A DNA stretch of 64,000 nt from Rhabdophis nuchalis (GCA_039707465.1 CM077653.1:4675184-4739183); one strand, 5' to 3'; numbered from the stretch's first letter, positions 20,856 to 30,863 are shown. Numbers and translations are program-made. The notes: generated by a model not told the origin, from the letters alone.

Positions 20856-20929
20856 CATATGTGCATGTCTATGCATATATGTATGTTTATGCATATGTAT
20901 TTGTACATGTATAATGGGAAGGTGCTTTG

Positions 20930-21070
20930 ACAAAACACTTAAATCATTCCCCTGGCTGAGCTGACGAGGGAGGAGAGCTTGTGGCTTAGAGGTTAATATA
21001 ACTGCCTAATATGTAAAAACAGGCCAAGTTCGAATCCCAGCAAGGGTATGGCTAGCTGATGAGAGCTAAA
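20930..21070 (+). mobile_element. tRNA-derived SINE (family C)
   Basis: GAGCTTGTGGCTTAGAGGTT (A box region) and AAGTTCGAATCCCAG (B box). Followed by a CA repeat at about 21075. Related tail pieces continue to about 21365. Confidence 0.6.
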
Positions 21071-21399
21071 CAGCTTACACACACACACACACATTCATTC
21101 ACTCACTGTATACATATACACATCATAAAATCAGCTCATAAAACTAGCACACATATCTAAAAAATGACACAACGTAATTCTTGGCTTGCTGTCTAGATGG
21201 TCTCTGGTGATGAGCCGAAAGGCAGGAAAGGAAACAGTATGTCTCCTCCCTTAACTGGGGCCTAATAACAGGTTGTTGTGAAACAATTACCTATATACAC
21301 ATTTATATATACGTTTGTATAGAATTTTTTTGCCAATAAACAAATGAAGGGAGACGAGTATAGATCTATTTCAAGCTATGCGTTTATATATCTAGTATC

Positions 21400-21870
21400 T
21401 ATAGCCTTTATTGTCATTGTGCCAAATAAATACAGCAAAATTGGTTTTAGCCTCACTGGTGCCATCCAGGACAACAAATACAAACAACATAAATAGCATA
21501 AAGAATAATCCCAATGCAATTAAGTAGAGCGGGGAAAGAAGAAAGAAAAAGAAAAACTAGTCGTACGTTTCCACATGTGCGTGGAGCGATTTGTGGTTGT
21601 GTTTAAGAGTCGGACAGCCCAAGGATAGAAACTACTTTTAAACCTATTCGTTTGGCCGGGCTATGCTTTGCTGTCTTCTGCCCGATGGTAGAAGTACGAA
21701 GAGACACTGACCAGGGGGTGAATCATCTCTGAGTATCTTCCTTACTCTGCTAAAGCAGCGAGACCTGGCGAGGTCATCCAGGGGTGTCAGAGGGCAGTCA
21801 ATGGTTTCTTGTGCCGAATTGATCGCTCTCTTCTCTAGGGATATAGGGCGGTATACCAATGCGAAAAAAT
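21400..21870 (-). mobile_element. LINE fragment, reverse-transcriptase C-terminus
   Basis: Minus frame: CPLTPLDDLARSRCFSRVRK then VLLPSGRRQQS; the 3' end has TTATTGTCATTGTGCC. A diverged relative of 360-845. Ends near an AAATAAATAAAT repeat. Confidence 0.6.
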
Positions 21871-22078
21871 AAATAAATAAATAAATAAATATGTATATTT
21901 GTATATCTGCATGCAATATAAATCGTATGGTGCAAGCAACAAAGTTATAAGGAGATAGGCAATGGGGAAGATGAGAATAGTGATGGTAATACTATCTTTC
22001 TAGGTACTAGAAATGATATCAGATGCTTTCAGTGTTAAATCTCATGCCTCTTTTTATCTCTCCTTTGACCTCATTCAG

Positions 22079-22161
22079 TTATTCCACCGCCTACGATCCA
22101 TATTGATAATTACGATGAAAACTCCATAAGCTTTACCCTCAGACTAGACGCCAATATTCAG
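22079..22161 (+). CDS. SORL1: SORL1 exon w14: FN3 domain 3, start
   Basis: Encodes IPPPTIHIDNYDENSISFTL then RLDANIQ. The Pro-rich entry and the IHID strand match FN3-3 of SorLA. Acceptor CTCATTCAG, donor GTGAGG. It ends in phase 0. Confidence 0.94.
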
Positions 22162-22404
22162 GTGAGGCGAAGTCTTTCTTTCTAACTGCTGCCATCTTTA
22201 ACCATCTGTAAGGTTGATTCCCCCCGCCTCCCCCAAAAAAGCTGCACCCTCAACAGCTTTCCTTAAGAAGGAGCAATCGAAAATAAAAATTAAAACAGGA
22301 TTTTGGGAAGGGAAGGGGAGAAATTATCTAGTGTGTGTTTATGGGTGTGGGTGTAGTTTGGTGTTTATAGTACCAGTTTGCAAGTCCTGAGCAGGAGAAT
22401 GTTT

Positions 22405-22426
22405 CAGTCAGTCAGTCAGTCAGTCA

Positions 22427-22463
<37 letters not shown>
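22405..22463 (+). repeat. CAGT / CTGT / CTAT microsatellite
   Basis: Three successive tetranucleotide blocks directly before the Helitron-like element. Confidence 0.9.
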
Positions 22464-22792
22464 TGGCTGTTTGCGTGTATGTTCCAGCACAACTCTGGAA
22501 CACCTCGAGCGATTTCAACCAAAATTGGTACACAGACAACTTATCCTCTGGAAACAAATACTGTGGGGGTAAGACACCCCTAACACCCCTCAGGGTATGT
22601 GTTCTGTTAAGGTACAGCCTGTTGTGCCTTAAAATTGCTTCTACTGTGCAGCGCAGTGGAGTTGCCATGGTTTCGGCTTCACAGTACTCCCTCAGGTAAG
22701 GGGGGAAATCCAACATTAGAAATTACGTTGGGTCCAAACATTTCCCCCCTATAAATAAATAAATACCCAGGCAACACTGGGTTATCGGCCAA
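22460..22792 (+). mobile_element. Helitron-like non-autonomous element
   Basis: The 3' end has a perfect 6-bp-stem hairpin ACCCAG-GCAACA-CTGGGT (22765-22782), 10 nt before a degraded CTRR-type terminus (CCAA, then T). Starts with TC inside the preceding repeat. Interior GTATGTTCCAGCACAACTCT. 333 bp. Confidence 0.65.
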
Positions 22793-23121
22793 TTCTACAT
22801 AAGTACATTATTAAATATTGGCCAGAATCTAAGTAGCCAAAATAGGCCTCCCTCCCTGATTTCACCCAGTTTTTACTTGTGTTCACAATAATCCTTTCTC
22901 TTTTGCCTGTATTAATTTTTCTCAGATATACTGTGTGTCAAGGGCCAGCCCCATTCCTTGAGCAAACAGAAGTCAAGCTTCTTGGCCTTCGTTTCTGTCT
23001 TCTCAAATGGCCTTTTGGTGATGGGGCTCTTTTCGTTCACTCATGTAAAACAAAACCACCCCAAAAATTGATCAAGCATTTTATCTGTCCATCTTGCACA
23101 TTTCCTGCTGCTGGTTGACAG

Positions 23122-23218
23122 GTGAACGGCTACGTGGTGAAAATTTTCTGGACTTTTGACACCCACCGACAAGAAAAAAGATCATTCTTTGTGGATGGAG
23201 GGAAGTCAGCTCAAACAG
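23122..23218 (+). CDS. SORL1: SORL1 exon w15: FN3 domain 3, middle
   Basis: Encodes VNGYVVKIFWTFDTHRQEKR then SFFVDGGKSAQT. The second half is more diverged from human than its neighbours. Acceptor GGTTGACAG, donor GTAAGA. The intron downstream is taken up by a 500-bp pentanucleotide array joined to a CR1. Confidence 0.93.
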
Positions 23219-23319
23219 GTAAGATGACCTGAGCAAAACTACCAAAGAACAGGGAGATCCAGTCCCCGATCGACCCTTAGCCAGGGGCTCTGGAATCGAA
23301 TCAAATCCCTTTATTGTGC

Positions 23320-23825
23320 TGAAAGGGGAATGGAATGGAATGGAATGGAATAAAATAGAATAGAATAGAATAGAATAGAATAGAAAAGAAAATGGAATAG
23401 AAAATGGAATAGAAAATGGAATGGAACAGAATTAGAATGGAATGGAATGGAATGGAGTGGAGTGGAGTGGAGTGAAATAAAATAGAATAGAATGAAATGG
23501 AGTGGAGTGGAGTGGAATGGAGTGAAATAGAATAGAATAGAATAGAATAGAAAAGAAAAGAAAATGGAATAGAAAATGGAACGGAACAGAATTAGAATGG
23601 AATGGAATGGAGTGGAGTGGAGTGGAGTGAAATAGAATATAATAGAATAGAATGGAATGGAGTGGAGTGGAATGGAGTGAAATGAAATAGAATAGAATAG
23701 AATAGAAAAGAAAATGGAATAGAAAATGGAATGGAGTGGAGTGGAGTGAAATAGAATAGAATAGAATAGAATTGAAATTGGAATTGGAATAGAATGGAAT
23801 GAATGGTGTGGTATGGTATAGAATA
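23320..23825 (+). repeat. 500-bp GGAAT / TAGAA pentanucleotide array
   Basis: Interspersed GGAAT, GGAGT, TAGAA and AAAAT units with several homogenised blocks, running without a gap into an antisense CR1. It equals the expanded 3' tail of that CR1 read in reverse. Confidence 0.9.
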
Positions 23826-24016
23826 GAATAACAGAGTTGGAAGGGATCTTGGAGTTCTTCTAGTCCAACCCTCTGCCCAGGTGGAAAACCGTCTACCATT
23901 TCAGACAAATGGATATCCAACCTCTTCTTAAAAACTTTCAGTGTTGGGGCATTCACAACTTCTGGAGGCAAATTGTTCCACAGATTCATGGTTCTAACTG
24001 TCAGGAAATTTCTCCT
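23826..24016 (-). mobile_element. CR1 3' end, contributes to SORL1 exon w16 acceptor
   Basis: GAGTTGGAAGGGATCTTGG to TGTCAGGAAATTTCTCCT. The minus frame encodes [20 protein letters not shown]. The identity with other CR1 copies stops about 11 bp before SORL1 exon w16. Confidence 0.85.
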
Positions 24017-24027
24017 GTCTTCCCCAG

Positions 24028-24212
24028 TGAGGAACTTGACTGCTCAGACGCCGTATGAAATATCCGCTTGGGCCAAGACGGAACTGGGGGACAGCCCACT
24101 CTCTTTCGCGCACGTGGTCACCCGTGGCACGCGACCGTTCCCCCCCAGCTTGAAGGCCAAAGCGGTCAACCAGACAGCTGTCGAATGCAACTGGAGCGGG
24201 CCAAGGAATGTG
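24028..24212 (+). CDS. SORL1: SORL1 exon w16: FN3 domain 3 end and domain 4 start
   Basis: Encodes [40 protein letters not shown] and [20 protein letters not shown]. Two N-glycosylation sequons (NLT, NQT) are present. Acceptor TCTTCCCCAG, donor GTAAAA. The intron sequence to within about 11 bp of the acceptor is the 3' part of a CR1 element in antisense orientation; see the finding on CR1-derived splice signals. Confidence 0.95.
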
Positions 24213-24344
24213 GTAAAAATTGTGATTCCTTGGACTGAAAATGTTTGAAAAACCTGGGGCTAAAGGATTCTGGGACGTTATTTCCAGAACCGCAGAATCA
24301 GCATGTTTATTAATTCTTCATTATTTCATCTCTACCCTGGCCAG

Positions 24345-24464
24345 ATATATGGCATATTTTACGCCACGTCTTTCCTGGAACTCTACCGGAATCCTAGCAA
24401 TGCAACTACAACTCTCCACAATATGACTGTGATTGTGAACAGGGATGAGCAGTACTTATTCCTG
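24345..24464 (+). CDS. SORL1: SORL1 exon w17: FN3 domain 4, middle
   Basis: 40 codons in phase 0: [40 protein letters not shown]. Acceptor CCCTGGCCAG, donor GTAAGG. The intron before it is only 132 bp and free of recognisable repeats. Confidence 0.95.
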
Positions 24465-24850
24465 GTAAGGATGGACATTCAATTAATTCGTTTTGGCAAT
24501 TTCTACAGAAACCTAACTTACATACAGATGAGAGAGGAGATTTGAAAGTAGTTCCTGTAGGATCCTTTAATCAGGTGCCTTGGTGGGGTCTGTGCTAAGC
24601 TGTAGTTTAACCACGATTTGCCCAACATGCTCTCCTAGCTTAGAGTGAGTTGTTGTTGTTTTTTCCTATCATGGTGGGATTCAAGTTCTTTGATTGAGTG
24701 GTTGGTGGAATGTAAGTTATGAAAGAATAGATACCATGGGTTTACAAAGAAAATAAACCAGATCCAATAGTCCGTGTCAGTTAGATTCAGGCTATGCTTT
24801 GTGATCTGGAAAATCCACATTGTGCTTTTCAGGAATGAATTGCTCTACTG

Positions 24851-25182
24851 CAGGAGTCAGCAAGCCATGGCTCTGGAGCCGCATGTGGCTCTTTCATCCC
24901 ACTGCTGCAGCTCCCTGTCGCCAGTTGGCACTACAATTTTGAGAGGAGCTTCCAGTGAGGGGTGGAAGCCAGGAGGAGACTCTATGGCAAGGGGCGGGTT
25001 TTCCAGTCAGCTCCACAATTGATAGGGCTTTTGGTTAGGACAGGTAGAGGAAAAAGGACGCCGCACTAGGAGAAGACTCTATGGTGGGGAAACCAGACTT
25101 CCGGTTGGCTCCAGAATTGAATGGGAGGGCTTCTGGTTAGGACCTTTGTGGCTCTTTGAGTGCTTAAGGTTGCTGACCTCTG
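24851..25182. mobile_element. hAT MITE with perfect 8-bp target duplication
   Basis: Flanked by CTCTACTG (24843-24850 and 25183-25190). Ends CAGGAGTCAGCAA and TTGCTGACCTCTG. 332 bp, containing two diverged copies of the 87-bp type unit. It lies 26 bp before SORL1 exon w18. Confidence 0.9.
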
Positions 25183-25208
25183 CTCTACTGATATCTCGTT
25201 TCCTCCAG

Positions 25209-25373
25209 GTGCGAGTTATTTCTCCGTACCAAGGTCCACCCTCAGATTACATTGTTGTGAAGATGATTCCCGACAATCGCCTTCCTCCTCGACACCTTCA
25301 CGCTGTCCACCTATCAAAAACATTTGCCATCATTAAATGGGAGTCACCTTACGATTCCCCAGATCAAGATATG
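25209..25373 (+). CDS. SORL1: SORL1 exon w18: FN3 domain 4 end and domain 5 start
   Basis: 55 codons in phase 0: [55 protein letters not shown]. Acceptor TTTCCTCCAG, donor GTAAGA. A 332-bp hAT element with a perfect 8-bp target duplication ends 26 bp upstream, right at the predicted branch site. Confidence 0.96.
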
Positions 25374-25650
25374 GTAAGAGGGTTGCGCCAGTCCATGCTT
25401 GGCCCAACGTTTACGTAATGTTGGAGGGGTGTGTGTTCATGATTATAATATTGGTAGAGTACTTAGGACATGAACTATGTACAACCTTGTTAGCGCCAAT
25501 GAGAAGACTTTGGAGCATGGTTAGCCTTGATAGATTAAATAGAATTATTGTTTTGAGGTCATCACCAGTCTGGGGAAGATGCATTCACTGTTGCTTGTGT
25601 TTACCTGCATCTCATTGAGTGACCTTGGTGTTTATGGTCCTCACAAGGTA

Positions 25651-26238
25651 CGTTTGGTGGCCCACCGGCGGCCAGCAGAGCTGGCAGCAGAGTCGGACAG
25701 TGAGGAGATTGGGGAGGAACATGGGTTGGTCCTGGGGGTTGAAGAAAGCTCCGAGCTCTGCGTCGGAGTCAGAGGGAGTTAGACAGTGAGGCAGAAGAAC
25801 AGCTGGAGCCTGTTCCCAGTGTGCGCATGCACAGAGCTGCCAGAAGACAAGAACAACTAAGAAAGCAGGATCGACTTAAGAGTAAAGCCATACCTTGGAG
25901 GTGATTGATCCCTCCCATAGGAAACAAAAGAGGAGCGAATGAGGAGGGGGCTTTTGCAGGAAACAATTCGTTCCTTCAGTTGGGTCAAGAGTGGAAAATT
26001 CTGCTTGTGACTATAAGAGACTCTGTGCCAAATTTTGCCTTGCCCTGCATTTGGAAACTAGTTACCTGGCAGCTCTCCGAGCGAGATAAGGTGCGTGTGG
26101 ATAAACATTCCCCTCAACTACTGTTTGCTAAGCCTTGCTGGCTGTGAATGAAAGGAATTCACAGTCCTGTAAATAAAAGAGGTTTTGTCAGGACCAAGAC
26201 TTTGCTTCTTGCTTTCTAAGGAAGCCTGGGTCAGAACA
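25651..26238 (+). mobile_element. LTR, sense orientation
   Basis: GGTGGCCCACCGGCGGCCAG at the start, a poly-A signal in TGTAAATAAAAGAGG near the end, and the terminus GGGTCAGAACA. 588 bp. Shares its end with the LTR at 6757-7385. Target duplication not clear. Confidence 0.55.
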
Positions 26239-26402
26239 GTAGAACACCAGGTCATGCTTGGTGATCTGATCCATCAACATGGAACTCTAGTGCCAACATA
26301 GGATGCTCGTTTTTGATTCCATGGTTAATTATTTAATTAATCCAAGATCAATACTGTCCTAGGTGGGATGTAGCTTTTTTCAGACACTCTTTTTCCATAA
26401 AG

Positions 26403-26509
26403 CAGCGTCTTTCAACCTTGTCAACTTTAAGAGGCATGGACTTCCAGGCTGGGGAATTCTGGGAGTAGAAGCCCATGACCTCTTCCAAGTTGTCATGGCT
26501 GAAAGACAC
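26403..26509. mobile_element. Foldback hAT remnant
   Basis: GTCTTTCAACCTTGTCAACT at the left and GTTGTCATGGCTGAAAGAC at the right, with the GGAATTCTGGGAG core between. Confidence 0.5.
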
Positions 26510-26611
26510 GGCCCTAAAAAGGTGCTCCAACCGGGATACCCTGTTTCGCGCTGGACGTTGAAGGACACGGCCTCTCCCGTGTCCTGAGTTTCCACTTTTG
26601 CTCCTCCCAAG

Positions 26612-26786
26612 TTGTACGCGGTGGCTGTAAAAGACTTAATAAGGAAGACGGATCGAAACTACAAGGTGAAGACCCGAAACAGCACGGTGGAATATACCAT
26701 CAAGAAACTGGATCCCGGCGGAAGATACCACATCATTATACAGCTAGGAAACATGAGCAAAGAAGCTAGTTTGAAAATCAACACAG
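26612..26786 (+). CDS. SORL1: SORL1 exon w19: FN3 domain 5, remainder
   Basis: 58 codons plus 1 nt: [58 protein letters not shown]. Acceptor CTCCTCCCAAG, donor GTAAGA. The Leu-Tyr start continues directly from exon w18, as in human. Confidence 0.96.
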
Positions 26787-26849
26787 GTAAGAGCATTTCG
26801 GCGCAAGGGCTGAACATCATCCAGAGCGTGATGATGTTTCGAAGGGGTG

Positions 26850-27150
26850 GGCTTCAAACATTTTAGCAAGGGGTTCTCTGCCTGGTTGCTGGGTGGGTGT
26901 GGCCATGGTAGGCATGGCCCAGTTGGCATTCTACACCATGTCAGAGGCATTTTTGCCCTCTCCAGGCTCTGGGGGCTTTTCTCGAGGGAGGGCGAAAACA
27001 GCCTCCCCAGGCTTCCTGAACTTCCAGTAGGCCCGTTTTTCACCCTTCCCAAGCCTTCGTTCATGCCCTCCACTTACCTGCATCCAAAATGGGCCGTGTG
27101 GGGATTTCTGGGAGGGGCGGGGCAGGGTGGGCGGGGCAGGGTGGGCGGGG
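26850..27150. mobile_element. hAT-family fragment
   Basis: GGGTGGGTGTGGCCATGG and GGAGGGCGAAAACAGCC segments also found at 48690-48985. No ends recognised. Confidence 0.35.
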
Positions 27151-27152
27151 CC

Positions 27153-27339
27153 CAGAGGTGGGTTCCTACAGGTTCGGACTGGTTTAGTCGAGTAGGTAGC
27201 AACTTGGCCGGACACGTGACCAAACGGGTTCTATAGGTGCCGCCATCTTGTTTTTTGATTCTACGCATGCGTGTGTAGCGCGCATCAAGTGGGCGTCCCT
27301 GAGCGAATTGGCAGTAAAAGAAGCCGGAACCCACCCCTG
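27153..27339. mobile_element. hAT MITE (CAGRGGTGGGTTCC ends)
   Basis: Left CAGAGGTGGGTTCCTAC, right GGAACCCACCCCTG. Flanking octamers GCGGGGCC / GTAGGGCC match at 6 of 8 positions. 187 bp. Confidence 0.65.
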
Positions 27340-27536
27340 GTAGGGCCAGCCAGGAGTGGGATTTGGGACTTCTCGGAACTGCACAGAAGCTTAGCTAGAG
27401 GTTCTCCTGAACCCCTGCAAACCCCCTGCAGTGTCATCGAATTCAATGGGTCTTTCCCCAGCTCTGCATTTACTAAGAAGTTGCTATTACATTTACCGGT
27501 CAGATGTCCACCTCTCTCTCCAATGTTTTGTTGCAG

Positions 27537-27643
27537 TATCCTTGGCTGCGCCTGATGCTTTAAAGATTATACCAGAAAACGACCACATCTTGTTGTTTTG
27601 GAAGAGTTTGGCCTTGAAAGAAAGCCAATTTAATGAAACCCGG
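27537..27643 (+). CDS. SORL1: SORL1 exon w20: FN3 domain 6, start
   Basis: Encodes [20 protein letters not shown] then [15 protein letters not shown], with a sequon NET. Acceptor TTGTTGCAG, donor GTAGGT. It ends in phase 0. Confidence 0.95.
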
Positions 27644-27904
27644 GTAGGTGGCAGTTGTGTTACAGTGACACTCTTTCCCATTTCTTTTGTTTGACCTCTT
27701 CAGTGGATTCCTAGGGTTGCATGCCACCTGGTTGCGTTCACATAGCATGCCAAGCCACGGTTGCCAGAATGGTGGTCTGTTGGTTTATTTACATTGCACA
27801 GGACCCATAAGAAATGCGTGAGTTGCACATCGCACTGTCAGGGGTTAAGGAACAGAACAAGTCCAGAACAAGATGGCTTTGCTTGAGCAATGCAGTATTT
27901 GTCC

Positions 27905-28285
27905 AAATGTTAGACAGAGTTGGAAGGGACCTTATAGGTCATCTAGTCCAATTCCCCCACCCCAAGCAGGAGACCCTACACCATTTCTGACAGAGGGAAG
28001 TCCAGTCTCTTCTTGAAAGCTTCCAGGGATGAAGCTCCCACAACCTCCAAAGGCAACTTCTGTTCCATGGGTTGATGGTTCTCCCTGTCAGAAAGTTCCT
28101 CCTTATTTCCAGGTTGAATCTCTTCTTGGTCAGTCTCCATCCGTTATTCCTTGTCTGGCCTTCAGGTGCTTTGGAGAATAGCTTGAGCCCCTCCTCTCTG
28201 GGGCAACCCCTCAGATATTGGAAGACTGCTCTCCTGTCTCCCCTGGTCCGTCTCTTCCCTAGACCAGCCATGCCCAGGTCTGGAT
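27905..28285 (-). mobile_element. CR1 LINE 3' part, antisense
   Basis: The minus frame encodes KRRTRGDRRAVFQYLRGCPR and EGLKLFSKAPEGQTRNNGWR, then FNLEIRRNFLTGRTINPWN. Typical CR1 C-terminus. Confidence 0.85.
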
Positions 28286-28335
28286 AGTTTCCCCTATAAA
28301 TAAATACCTGTGCAACACTAGGTTATCAGCACTAG
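28286..28335 (+). mobile_element. Helitron-like 3' end
   Basis: CCCCTATAAATAAATACCTG then TGCAACACTAGGTTATCAGC, ending CTAG (28332-28335) followed by T. Closely matches the end of 22460-22792. Stops 43 bp before SORL1 exon w21. Confidence 0.5.
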
Positions 28336-28378
28336 TTCTAAATATTTCTGTTCACCTTAAATGAATTTGTTCTTTCAG

Positions 28379-28571
28379 GGTTACGAGGTGCGGATGTTTG
28401 ACAGTGGGACCAATACCACGTCATACCTGGGGAACACGACAGAGAATGTCTTCAAGGTTTCCCACCTGAAGGCCGGCCACAATTACTCCTTCACAGTACA
28501 AGCAAGATGCCTCTATGGTGGGCAGATGTGTGGAGAGCCTGCAACTCTTCTCTACAGTGAGCTGGGAAGAG
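28379..28571 (+). CDS. SORL1: SORL1 exon w21: FN3 domain 6, remainder
   Basis: 64 codons plus 1 nt: [60 protein letters not shown]. Acceptor TTCTTTCAG, donor GTAGGA. A Helitron-like 3' end stops 43 bp upstream. The 1.1-kb GA tract begins about 80 bp downstream of the donor. Confidence 0.96.
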
Positions 28572-28649
28572 GTAGGAGGAATGTCTCCATCTCCTCGTTG
28601 TCACTTCTGGGCAGCTTCTCCACAGCATCTCTGTTTGGACCCCCAAGAA

Positions 28650-29740
28650 TAGCAGAGAGAGAGAGAGAGGGAGGGAGGGAAAGAGAAATGAGAGAGAGAG
28701 AAAGAGAGAGATGAGAGAGAGAGAGAAAAGAGAAATGAGACATGAGGGAGAGAGAGAGATGGGAGAGGGGGGAGGGGGGGAGAGAAAGAGAGATATGAGA
28801 AAGAGAGAGAAAAGAGAAATGAGACAGGAGTGAGGGAGAGAGATGAGAGAAAGATGAGTGAGAGAAAGAGAAAAGAGAGAAAGAGAGTTAAGAGAGATGT
28901 GAGAGAGAAAGAGATGAGAGAGAAAGAGATGAAAGAGAAAGATATGAGAGAGAGAATGAGAGACATGAGAGAAAGAGAGAGAGATGAGAGAGAGAGAAAG
29001 ATGAGAGTGAGAGGAAGAGAAAAGAGAAAGAGTTGAGAGAGATGAGAAAGAGAGAGAAAGATGAGAGAGAAAGAGATGAAAGAGAAAGATATGAGAGAGA
29101 GAATGAGAGATGAGAGAAAAAGAGGGAGAGATATGAGAGAGAGAGAGAAAGATGAGAGTGAGAGGAAGAGAAAAGAGAAAGAGTTGAGAGAGATGAGAGA
29201 GAGAGAGAAAGAAAGATGAGAGAGAAAGAGATGAAAGAGAAAGATATGAGAGAGAGAATGAGAGGGATGAGAGAAAAAGAGAGAGAGATGAGAGAGAGAG
29301 AGAGAAAGATGAGAGTGAGAGGAAGAGAAAAGAGAAAGAGTTGAGAGAGATGAGAGAGAAAGAGAGAAAGAAAGATGAGAGAGAAAGAGATGAAAGAGAA
29401 AGATATGAGAGAGAGAATGAGAGGGATGAGAGAAAAAGAGAGAGAGATGAGAGAGAGAGAGAGAAAGATGAGAGTGAGAGGAAGAGAAAAGAGAAAGAGT
29501 TGAGAGAGATGAGAGAGAAAGAAAGATGAGAGAGAAAGAGATGAAAGAGAAAGATATGAGAGAGAGAATGAGAGTGAGAGAAAGAGAGAAAGATTTGAGA
29601 GAGATGAGAGAAAAAGAGAGAGATATGAGAGAGAGAGAGAGATGAGAGAGAGAGTGAGATGAGAGAGAGAGAAAGGGTAATGAGAGAGGAAGAGAGATGA
29701 GAGAGATGAAAGAGAGAGAGGAAGAGAGATGAGTTTAGAT
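28650..29740 (+). repeat. 1.1-kb GA-rich homopurine tract in SORL1 intron
   Basis: Nearly uninterrupted (GAGA)n with regular ATGAGAG interruptions. A unit of roughly 150-165 bp (AAAGATATGAGAGAGAGAAT... ) recurs several times. Purines are on the transcribed RNA strand. Apparent minus-strand reading frames (Ser/Leu/His rich) are repeat artefacts. Confidence 0.95.
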
Positions 29741-29915
29741 CCTTCCTCATGTTCATATTTTTTTTCCAGTTGGCCAATGTCAGGTCTTCTGCTCAACAAT
29801 CGCAGGTTGAGAACAGCCTTATTCTGAGAGCTTCTTGGTATCAAGTGAATCTCCGTGAGTTCTATTTTTTCATCTGTTTCTCTTCCCCCCTTTGCTGTCT
29901 TTCCTCTTTCTGTAG

Positions 29916-30128
29916 ATGGAGATGCCAGTGCATCCCTATTGGGCAAGTCTAAGGATGTTGCTGCCATCGTGGTGCCCGTCTTGTTTCTCTTACTAGTGAC
30001 AGTGGGCGTTGGGTTTGTGGTCTTGTACATGAGGCATCGAAGACTTCAAAATAGCTTCACAGCTTTTGCCAACAGTCACTACAACTCCCGACTGGGCTCC
30101 GCCATCTTCTCCTCTGGGGATGACTTAG
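29916..30128 (+). CDS. SORL1: SORL1 exon w22: transmembrane helix and start of cytoplasmic tail
   Basis: A Ser/Ala/Gly-rich stalk is followed by the membrane segment [20 protein letters not shown] and VVLYM (about 29957-30031), a basic stop-transfer RHRRLQN, and the FANSHY endosome-to-Golgi sorting motif (30065-30082), which in SorLA binds retromer VPS26. The exon ends within the acidic stretch SSGDDL. Acceptor TTTCTGTAG, donor GTAAGT. Confidence 0.97.
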
Positions 30129-30296
30129 GTAAGTGAGGTCCGAGTCTTAGGAACGCTTAGGTGGAATTCAGAAGCGCTGCTGGATTTACAACAAGCCTTC
30201 AAAATGTGTCTCCTCTACCTGGACTGAGCATTAATAATTAGCTTGGTAGATTTCCACTGCAGCCATCTCCAGTGTCCATTGGAGTTAGCTGGTGAA

Positions 30297-30480
30297 TGAA
30301 TGAATGAATGAATGCATGAATGAATGAATGAATGGATGGATGGATGGATGGATGGATGGATGGATGGATGGATGACTGAATGACTGAATGATTCAATTTG
30401 GGTTCCTTTATTGAGTTTGGATTAAGTACCTTCATTGGGCTTTTCAGATGGATGGATGGATGGATAGATAGATGGAGGGA
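30297..30480 (+). repeat. GAAT and GGAT tetranucleotide array
   Basis: (GAAT)n followed by (GGAT)n, then GACTGAAT and a second small GGAT block. Confidence 0.9.
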
Positions 30481-30483
30481 CAG

Positions 30484-30598
30484 ATGGAGGGACAGTGCGG
30501 TGGCCTAGAGGTGGAGCTCTCACCTCATAATCAGGAGGCTGTGAGTTCGATCCTAGGTAGAGCCAAATATTTTTTTCTCTGGGCATACTGACAATCTT
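30484..30598 (+). mobile_element. tRNA-derived SINE (family D)
   Basis: GTGCGGTGGCCTAGAGGTGG (A box) and GTGAGTTCGATCCTAGGTAG (B box). The clearest of three copies in the window. tRNA-like only in its promoter boxes. Confidence 0.65.
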
Positions 30599-30619
30599 AT
30601 CTGCTGAACAAAACATGGT

Positions 30620-30702
30620 AGATAGAAGGATGGATGGATGGATGGATGGATAGATAGATAGACGGATGGATGGATTGATGATAGATGGATGGATGGATGA
30701 TG

Positions 30703-30752
<50 letters not shown>

Positions 30753-30798
30753 GGATGGATGGATAGATGATAGGTAGGTAGGTAGGTAGGTAGGTAAG

Positions 30799-30863
<65 letters not shown>

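Noticed and set aside
28491..30030. Very long minus-strand reading frames rich in Ser, Leu and His
   Set aside because: They are translations of the GA/CT repeat; no start context, no domain, and the strand is opposite to SORL1.
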